Below are positions 7,010 through 11,144 of a stretch of 11,144 bases of DNA, one piece after another. Under the pieces are notes generated by a model. It made no database searches. It saw only the letters and a program-made list of their open reading frames with translations, and had not been told where the DNA came from. Made by a program: the position numbers and the translations under genes. The DNA is taken from positions 1-11,144 of the forward strand of contig JAQTVS010000065.1 of the NCBI GenBank assembly GCA_028706735.1. Direction: 5' to 3'. How positions within the stretch are numbered: the stretch's first letter is position 1; each line of letters begins with the position of its first letter. The stretch is from Thiomonas sp. Its GTDB lineage: Bacteria; Pseudomonadota; Gammaproteobacteria; Burkholderiales; Burkholderiaceae_C.

Positions 7010-7056
7010 CCCCCCGAGGGGGATGAGAAAACTTGGGGCGGCCCGGCATTTTCTCA
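7010..7056. repeat. Constant-loop/variable-stem element, copy 2
   Basis: CCCCCC-GA-GGGGG (7010-7022) is followed by a perfect 8-bp stem, TGAGAAAA (7024-7031) with TTTTCTCA (7049-7056). The stem encloses the loop CTTGGGGCGGCCCGGCA. The loop core TTGGGGC-N-GCCCGGC is 81 nt downstream of the same core in copy 1. Confidence 0.85.
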
Positions 7057-7204
7057 GGAAACCCGCAACATTCTTGCAACTGCCACCTCGGCGCAGGCCG
7101 CGATTTGATTGCCGCGTCAAGGTGTTGCATGCACAATGACAGCCAATTTCTTCATAAATAGGCCCTGGAGTCGCAAGCTTCCACGGGGGGCAGATTCACA
7201 AAAA

Positions 7205-7224
7205 CCACATCGCACCGGATGTGG
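7205..7224. promoter_or_regulatory. Perfect 7-bp inverted repeat upstream of the LysM gene
   Basis: CCACATC (7205-7211) and GATGTGG (7218-7224) are exact complements around GCACCG, and overlap the 8-bp palindrome GTGGCCAC (7221-7228). An AT-rich stretch, TTTAAAT (7231-7237), and the ribosome binding site follow at once. It could be an operator or a 5'-leader hairpin controlling the LysM gene; no T-run follows, so it is not an intrinsic terminator. Confidence 0.45.
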
Positions 7225-7240
7225 CCACGGTTTAAATCTG

Positions 7241-7245
7241 GGGAC
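7241..7245 (+). promoter_or_regulatory. Ribosome binding site deciding the LysM protein start
   Basis: GGGGA lies 7 nt before the ATG at 7253. It favours this start over the in-frame ATGs at 7109 and 7136, which have no such site and would place about 40-48 unconserved residues before the signal peptide. Confidence 0.65.
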
Positions 7246-7252
7246 ATGCGCC

Positions 7253-8434
7253 ATGCTGAGACAGGCTTTCCATCACCCTTTGCGGCGTCATGCCCTGACC
7301 GCCGCCCTGCTGCTCGGCAGCGCGCTGCCGTTGACAAGCCACGCCGCTGATACCCTTTCTGCGGCGCCTGCCCTGCACGGCCTGCCCAATTACCCCGTGG
7401 CGCCCGCCCAACGGGCGAAAGCGGAACTGACCGCGCAAACCGGCGTGCCGATTTCCGAGCTTGCCGCCAACGCGCCGTCCAAATACACCGTCAAGCGCGG
7501 CGACACGCTGTGGGCCATTTCCGGCATGTATCTGCGCAAACCCTGGGACTGGCCCAAACTCTGGGGCATGAACCTGCAGCAGATCCGCAACCCGCACTGG
7601 ATCTTCCCCGGACAGACGCTTTACCTCGACATCTCCAACGGGCGCGCCCGCCTGAGCATGGGCAGCGGCAACCAGGGCATCCCCACGGTCAAGCTCAATC
7701 CGCAGGTGGAATCCACCGCGCTGCCGCCTGAGGGCATTCCCACCATCTCGCCCGAGCTCATCGCCCCCTTCCTCACCCAGCCGCTGATCGTTGAGCCCGA
7801 CGCGCTGGACGCCTCGCCGCGCATCGTTGCGCTGCCCAAGGGCCACACCATGGCCTCGCCCGGCACGCAGGTGTATGTGCGCGGCGACGTAAGCAAGGCC
7901 ACGCGCTACCAGATCTACCGCCCGGCCAAGCCGCTGGTCGATCCGGCCACCAAAAAGATCATCGCCTACCAGGCGGACTACCTCGGCACCACCAGCCTGG
8001 CCGAAGCCCCTTCCGGCCCGGATGCGGTGTCGGTGTTCCGGGTTGACGGCATCGAGCGTGAAGTTGGCGTGGGAGACCGGCTGATCATCGCGCCGCCGCG
8101 CGAATACCTGAACTACACCCCGCACGCCCCGGCCAAGCCGATCAGCGGCGACATCGTCTCCATCTACGGCGACCTGAACATGGCGGCGAAAAACAGCGTC
8201 GTCGCCCTCAACCGCGGCGCGGCGGATGGCCTGGAACGCGGCGACGTGCTGGCCTTGTGGCACAACAGCCGCATGGTCAAGGACGTCACCGCCCCCGGCA
8301 AACCGGAGATCGAATTGCCCGACCGCCGTGTGGGTGTGATGATGGTGTTCCGCACCTTCCAGCATGTGGCCTATGCCCTCATCCTGTCGGCGGATGAACC
8401 CGTGGAAGTCGCAGACCGCTTCACCCAGCCCTGA
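7253..8434 (+). CDS. Secreted LysM-domain protein, TsaP-like (type IV pilus secretin-associated)
   Basis: A 393-residue exported peptidoglycan-binding protein. Residues 1-31 form a signal peptide (basic MLRQAFHHPLRRH, hydrophobic core, SHA/AD cleavage site). One LysM domain spans about 77-126 (KYTVKRGDTLWAISGMYL ... NPHWIFPGQTLYL). The C-terminal third (SGDIVSIYGDLNMAAKNSVVALNRGAADGLERGDVLALW ... RRVGVMMVFRTFQHVAYALILSADEPVEVADRF) resembles the FlgT C-terminal-like domain of TsaP. TsaP anchors the outer-membrane type IV pilus secretin to peptidoglycan in Neisseria and Pseudomonas. The location also fits: as I recall, the TsaP gene PA0020 lies beside def and fmt. No pilus genes are in the window, so function is inferred from architecture and context. 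dprA follows after 22 nt, probably in one transcript. A more general cell-wall role is the alternative. Confidence 0.85.
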   Translation: MLRQAFHHPLRRHALTAALLLGSALPLTSHAADTLSAAPALHGLPNYPVAPAQRAKAELTAQTGVPISELAANAPSKYTVKRGDTLWAISGMYLRKPWDWPKLWGMNLQQIRNPHWIFPGQTLYLDISNGRARLSMGSGNQGIPTVKLNPQVESTALPPEGIPTISPELIAPFLTQPLIVEPDALDASPRIVALPKGHTMASPGTQVYVRGDVSKATRYQIYRPAKPLVDPATKKIIAYQADYLGTTSLAEAPSGPDAVSVFRVDGIEREVGVGDRLIIAPPREYLNYTPHAPAKPISGDIVSIYGDLNMAAKNSVVALNRGAADGLERGDVLALWHNSRMVKDVTAPGKPEIELPDRRVGVMMVFRTFQHVAYALILSADEPVEVADRFTQP

Positions 8435-8456
8435 CGCGCACGCTGCGAGCCCGTGC

Positions 8457-9605
8457 ATGGCGAGTGCCGAAGATCTTGCGGGCTGGCTGCGCTTGATGCA
8501 GACCCCGGGCGTTGGCGCGCTCACCGCGCGTCAACTGCTCTCGGCGTTCGGCCCGCCGCAGCAGATTTTTCAGGCCTCCCACGCCGCGCTCACGCGCGTG
8601 GTCAGCAACACGGTCGCCTCCGCTCTGCTGGCGGAGCCCGATAGCGAAACGCGCGATCTCATCGCCCGCACGCTGGAGTGGGCCGGGCAATCTGGCCACG
8701 CCTGCCTCACCCTGGACGACGCCGCCTACCCGCAAAGCCTGCTCGACATCACCGATCCGCCGCCGCTGCTCTACGCCCTGGGCCATGCCGCAGTTCTGGC
8801 TGCCCCGCGTCAACTCGCCATGGTGGGCGCACGCACCCCCACCGCACAGGGCGAACGCGATGCCCAGGCCTTCGCCCAGGCGTTCAGCGAAGCCGGGGTC
8901 ACCATCGTGTCGGGCTTCGCCCTCGGCATCGACGCGGCGGCGCACCGAGGCGCTCTGGCCGCGACGCACCCGCAGGCCGGCTCGACCATCGCCGTGCTCG
9001 GCACCGGCTGTGACCGCGTGTACCCGCCGCGACACCGCGAGCTCGCGCATCTCGTGGCCGAGCGCGGGCTGCTGCTCTCCGAGTTTCCGCTCGGCACGTC
9101 CCCATCGAAAGGCAATTTCCCGCGCCGTAACCGCCTCATCAGCGGCCTGTCGCGGGGCGTTCTGGTGGTCGAGGCGGCCACGCATTCCGGCTCGCTCATC
9201 ACCGCGCGCCTGGCTGGCGAACAGGGCCGCGAGGTGTTTGCGATGCCCGGCTCCATCCACAACCCCTTGGCCCACGGCTGCCACCGGCTGATCCGCGAAG
9301 GCGCCAAACTGGTGGAAACCGCGCAAGACGTGCTGGAAGAGTTCGGCTGGGACACGCCACTGCCCGCCGCCCATGCCGCCCATGCCGCCCCCGACAACGC
9401 GCAGGACACCACGGCAGAACTTGCCGAAGCGCCCGAATGCGACATCCTGCGCGCCCTCGGTTTTGAAATCCGCGATTTCGACGACCTGTCAGCACGCACC
9501 GGCTGGCCCGCAGACCGGCTGGGCGCGCGCCTGCTCGACCTGGAGTTGCAGGGCCATGTCGCCCGCCTGCCCGGCGGCCGCTTCCAGCGCATCGCCCGCG
9601 CCTGA
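8457..9605 (+). CDS. dprA: DNA-processing protein DprA
   Basis: DprA (Smf) binds incoming single-stranded DNA during natural transformation, protects it and loads RecA onto it; it acts in the cytosol. From the ATG at 8457 the product has 382 residues. An N-terminal helix-hairpin-helix/SAM-like region (8-40, LMQTPGVGALTARQLLSAFG) precedes the Rossmann-fold core. Core motifs are LAMVGARTPTAQG (120-132), VSGFALGIDAAAHRGAL (151-167), IAVLGTGCDRVYP (178-190), LLLSEFPLGT (205-214), NFPRRNRLISGLS (220-232), VVEAATHSGSLITARLA (237-253) and FAMPGSIHNPLAHG (261-274). A C-terminal winged-helix domain (about 326-379) is joined by an Ala/His-rich linker. An upstream in-frame ATG at 8364 would overlap the LysM gene by 71 nt and is less likely. 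The ribosome binding site is weak, so translation may be coupled to the LysM gene 22 nt upstream. Confidence 0.95.
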   Translation: MASAEDLAGWLRLMQTPGVGALTARQLLSAFGPPQQIFQASHAALTRVVSNTVASALLAEPDSETRDLIARTLEWAGQSGHACLTLDDAAYPQSLLDITDPPPLLYALGHAAVLAAPRQLAMVGARTPTAQGERDAQAFAQAFSEAGVTIVSGFALGIDAAAHRGALAATHPQAGSTIAVLGTGCDRVYPPRHRELAHLVAERGLLLSEFPLGTSPSKGNFPRRNRLISGLSRGVLVVEAATHSGSLITARLAGEQGREVFAMPGSIHNPLAHGCHRLIREGAKLVETAQDVLEEFGWDTPLPAAHAAHAAPDNAQDTTAELAEAPECDILRALGFEIRDFDDLSARTGWPADRLGARLLDLELQGHVARLPGGRFQRIARA

Positions 9606-9681
9606 GTCCTCGGCAGCGCCGACCATTCGCACCGCAAAGGGCCGAGATCCACGACCAGCCAAGCCATCATCGCGCTATGCA

Positions 9682-9687
9682 TAGAAT
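9682..9687 (+). promoter_or_regulatory. -10-like hexamer TAGAAT directly before smg
   Basis: TAGAAT (5 of 6 to consensus) ends 6 nt before the smg ATG at 9694, exactly the spacing seen at purB. No Shine-Dalgarno sequence lies between, and no clear -35 is visible 16-18 nt upstream. This suggests a leaderless transcript; dprA read-through could also supply smg. Confidence 0.45.
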
Positions 9688-9693
9688 GGCCGC

Positions 9694-10152
9694 ATGTTCG
9701 ACATCCTCATGTATCTCTACGAGTCCTACTGGCACCCGGAGGCTTGCCCCGAGTTCGGCCAGCTCACACGCAAACTCAGCGCCGCGGGTTTCGAGAACGA
9801 CGAAATCCACGAGGCGCTCGACTGGCTGCGCGGGCTCGACAGCGCCGTGAGCGGCCTGCAAACCCAGCAGGTTCAAAGCGCAACATCCATCAGGCTCTAT
9901 GCCCAGCAGGAAGTCGACTGCCTGGGCCTGGAGGCCATTGGCTATCTCAACTTCCTTGAAAGCGCCGGTGTGCTCAAACCCCATCTGCGCGAACTCACCA
10001 TCGAGCGGGCTCTGGCCACCGGCATGCAACCGTTGCCGCTGGAGCACCTCAAAACCATCGTGTTGATGATTTTCTGGCGGCTGGACGAAGAGCCAGACGC
10101 CCTCATCCTCGACGAGCTGTTCGTCGAAGCCGAAGACCGCGTGGTGCATTGA
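9694..10152 (+). CDS. smg: Smg family protein (DUF494)
   Basis: A 152-residue, mostly helical, acidic cytosolic protein of the conserved Smg/DUF494 family, whose biochemical role is not established. The opening MFDILMYLYESYW is typical, and the rest (LTRKLSAAGFENDEIHEALDWLRGLD, TIERALA, PLPLEHLKTIVLMIFW, LDELFVEA) matches the family pattern I recall. The length is as expected. It follows dprA by 88 nt, the usual position for this gene in gamma- and betaproteobacteria, which is the origin of its name (next to smf, i.e. dprA). It has its own -10-like hexamer just before the ATG and no ribosome binding site. In many relatives a DNA topoisomerase gene comes next; here a lipoprotein gene does. Confidence 0.93.
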   Translation: MFDILMYLYESYWHPEACPEFGQLTRKLSAAGFENDEIHEALDWLRGLDSAVSGLQTQQVQSATSIRLYAQQEVDCLGLEAIGYLNFLESAGVLKPHLRELTIERALATGMQPLPLEHLKTIVLMIFWRLDEEPDALILDELFVEAEDRVVH

Positions 10153-10222
10153 GCCGCTCCGGCTCCACGCACACCGCCGTCTGCGGCAACACGTTTTCTC
10201 CACAATCACTGAAAGATTTCCG

Positions 10223-11062
10223 ATGCAACTCTCCCGACTCCGCATCAGCCTGGGCGCCGCCCTGCTTGGCAGCCTGGCCCTCGCGGGCTGTGGCGGCGGC
10301 ACGTCCAGCACCAACTACGAAGGCTCCACTGTCACCGGACAGGTGCTGATGGGCGCTGCGACAGGAGGCGGCGCGGTGAACGGCAACGGCACCAACAATG
10401 TCTGCGCCTACGCCATCGTGAATGGGCAGGGCAATCCGCTGACCACCACGGTTACGCCCTACACCAGCTATGGCACTCTGCTGGTCTGCGTGCCCTCGGG
10501 CGCAGACGGCAGTTTCAGCATGAATCTCACCAGCTTCTATGGCCCAGTTTTGCTGCAGGTCGTTGGCGGGACGTACAGCTACAAAGGAACGTCTTACGGC
10601 CTCAACAGCCTGACCTCCACCGAGCTCAATCTGGCCGCCAGCGCCAGCAATGCCGCGCTGGCCACAAACGCCAGCCTGCAAGCCATGGTCAGCGTGGGCG
10701 GCGGCGGCACGGTCTCGGCCAATATCACGCCATTGACCACCTTTGCCGTCGCGCGCATCACCCCAAACAGCGGGCTGACGATGGCGAATTATGACGCCTC
10801 GCTGCAGCACATCGCCGGTCAGTTCGGCCTGGGCAGCCTGGCGCTGGCCACCGCGGCCCCCACTGCCGGAGATGCTTACGACCAAGCGCTGCTCGGCGTG
10901 GATCAATACTTGTTCAATATGGGCACGACGCTCGGCGCCACCAACGACCCCTACGGCGCCAATCTGCTCAACTGGACCAACCTTGCCACAGTCTCTACAG
11001 ACTACAGCGCGGCGTACAACACCGCCAACGGTACGACCGGAGTCAGCTTCAACTTCAACTGA
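10223..11062 (+). CDS. Putative lipoprotein of unknown function, Gly/Ser/Thr/Ala-rich
   Basis: I do not recognise this 279-residue protein. The N-terminus is a lipoprotein signal (basic MQLSRLR, hydrophobic core, lipobox LALAGC) with lipidation predicted at Cys23. The mature part starts GGGTSSTNYEGS, a flexible linker. Residues 35-120 (VTGQVLMGAATGGGAV ... ADGSFSMNLTSFYGPVLLQVVGGTYSYKG) look like a beta-sandwich of the carboxypeptidase-regulatory/Ig-like type; Cys61 and Cys89 could form a disulfide. Residues 165-265 seem more helical (NITPLTTFAVARI, ASLQHIAGQFGLG, DAYDQALLGVDQYLF). The mature chain has a single Lys and a single Arg, and ends in FNFN. The start has GAAAG about 8 nt upstream. 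It follows smg by 70 nt and could be an accessory gene inserted after it. Likely on the periplasmic or cell-surface side of the outer membrane; role unknown. Confidence 0.8.
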   Translation: MQLSRLRISLGAALLGSLALAGCGGGTSSTNYEGSTVTGQVLMGAATGGGAVNGNGTNNVCAYAIVNGQGNPLTTTVTPYTSYGTLLVCVPSGADGSFSMNLTSFYGPVLLQVVGGTYSYKGTSYGLNSLTSTELNLAASASNAALATNASLQAMVSVGGGGTVSANITPLTTFAVARITPNSGLTMANYDASLQHIAGQFGLGSLALATAAPTAGDAYDQALLGVDQYLFNMGTTLGATNDPYGANLLNWTNLATVSTDYSAAYNTANGTTGVSFNFN

Positions 11063-11144
11063 ATTTCTGTCGCGGGATTAAAAAGCGCCGCCAGTGCATC
11101 CATGCCTTTTCGGTTCCGAGGCGAGCGAGTTGCATGGGTTGGAT
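11063..11144. other. 3' end of window, no gene recognised
   Basis: These 82 nt follow the lipoprotein stop. There is a loose pair of arms, CCATGC (11100-11105) and GCATGG (11132-11137), and an AT-rich patch (ATTAAAAA near 11078-11085), but no convincing terminator, promoter or reading frame. Confidence 0.5.

Larger units (their letters stand above)
6816..7066. repeat. Composite of intergenic palindromic repeats in the 526-nt def/LysM spacer
   Basis: Bases 6727-7252 contain no gene I can support. About half of the spacer is palindromic repeat sequence: twin C/G-rich hairpins (6849-6903), then two tandem copies of a C5/G5-plus-hairpin element (6928-6976 and 7010-7056), with a smaller hairpin between them (6990-7009). 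The 11-mer AGCGCCCCCAG occurs at 6816-6826 and again at 6978-6988. The arrangement resembles REP/BIME-type elements scattered in proteobacterial intergenic regions, though I could not check copies elsewhere in the genome. It separates two divergent transcription units, so it does not sit where a terminator is needed. Confidence 0.7.

Noticed and set aside
6878..7139. Open frames on both strands through the spacer, with repeated peptides such as RKLGAAR.FL (+) and K.RAAPSFL (-)
   Set aside because: They are produced by the palindromic repeats: the 81-nt period equals 27 codons, so the repeats stay in frame. There is no ribosome binding site and no plausible domain.
7109..7252. Longer N-terminus for the LysM protein (ATG at 7109 or 7136)
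   Set aside because: It would bury the signal peptide behind 39-48 unconserved residues, and neither ATG has a ribosome binding site; 7253 has GGGGA.
8364..8456. Earlier dprA start overlapping the LysM gene
   Set aside because: The added residues are out-of-frame readings of the conserved LysM gene end; 8457 begins right at the conserved N-terminal region.
7232..8524. 430-codon open frame on the minus strand
   Set aside because: Antisense to the LysM/TsaP-like gene, which has a signal peptide, LysM domain and ribosome binding site.
8421..9682. Two long minus-strand frames (8421-9383 and 8810-9682)
   Set aside because: Both are antisense to dprA, whose motifs are complete; they are codon-bias shadows.

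Overview
The window is about 11.1 kb of GC-rich DNA (roughly two thirds G+C by eye) with tightly packed housekeeping genes. Protein motifs and gene order (thiL-pgpA-pncC; def-fmt-htpX divergent from a LysM gene-dprA-smg) point to a betaproteobacterium, most likely Burkholderiales. A Thiomonas-like genus is my best guess, but it rests on general resemblance and not on any database search.

Layout. Bases 1-1695 (+): the 3' part of thiL (thiamine-phosphate kinase), pgpA (phosphatidylglycerophosphatase A) and pncC (stand-alone CinA C-terminal amidohydrolase), overlapping or 4 nt apart, so one transcript. Bases 1722-2342 (-): a YibF-like glutathione S-transferase, convergent with pncC and divergent from the next unit. 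Bases 2446-4229 (+): purB (adenylosuccinate lyase), then a small four-helix membrane protein of the 'phage holin family' type, 17 nt downstream. Bases 4243-6726 (-): def, fmt and htpX, read def to fmt to htpX. fmt appears to start at a TTG overlapping the def stop. htpX has what looks like its own heat-shock (sigma-32) promoter. Bases 6727-7252 are the only long non-coding stretch (526 nt). Bases 7253-9605 (+): a secreted LysM protein resembling the pilus-secretin-associated protein TsaP, followed 22 nt later by dprA. Bases 9694-10152 (+): smg (DUF494). Bases 10223-11062 (+): an unrecognised Gly/Ser/Thr/Ala-rich lipoprotein. The last 82 nt hold nothing I can identify.

How the genes relate: most are independent core functions (cofactor, phospholipid, NAD salvage, purine, translation initiation and N-terminal processing, membrane proteolysis). 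def and fmt are the two enzymes of the N-formyl-methionine cycle. The LysM/TsaP-like protein and DprA may link the surface and cytoplasmic sides of pilus-mediated DNA uptake.

I found no mobile element, CRISPR array, defence system, RNA gene or biosynthetic cluster. The least ordinary sequence is the 526-nt def/LysM spacer. It carries two perfect 10-bp hairpins, a canonical G-quadruplex motif, and two tandem copies (81 nt apart) of an element with a conserved loop whose stems differ yet both pair perfectly. Also worth a look are -10-like hexamers placed exactly 6-7 nt before the ATG of purB, smg and def (possible leaderless transcripts) and the sigma-32-like promoter of htpX.
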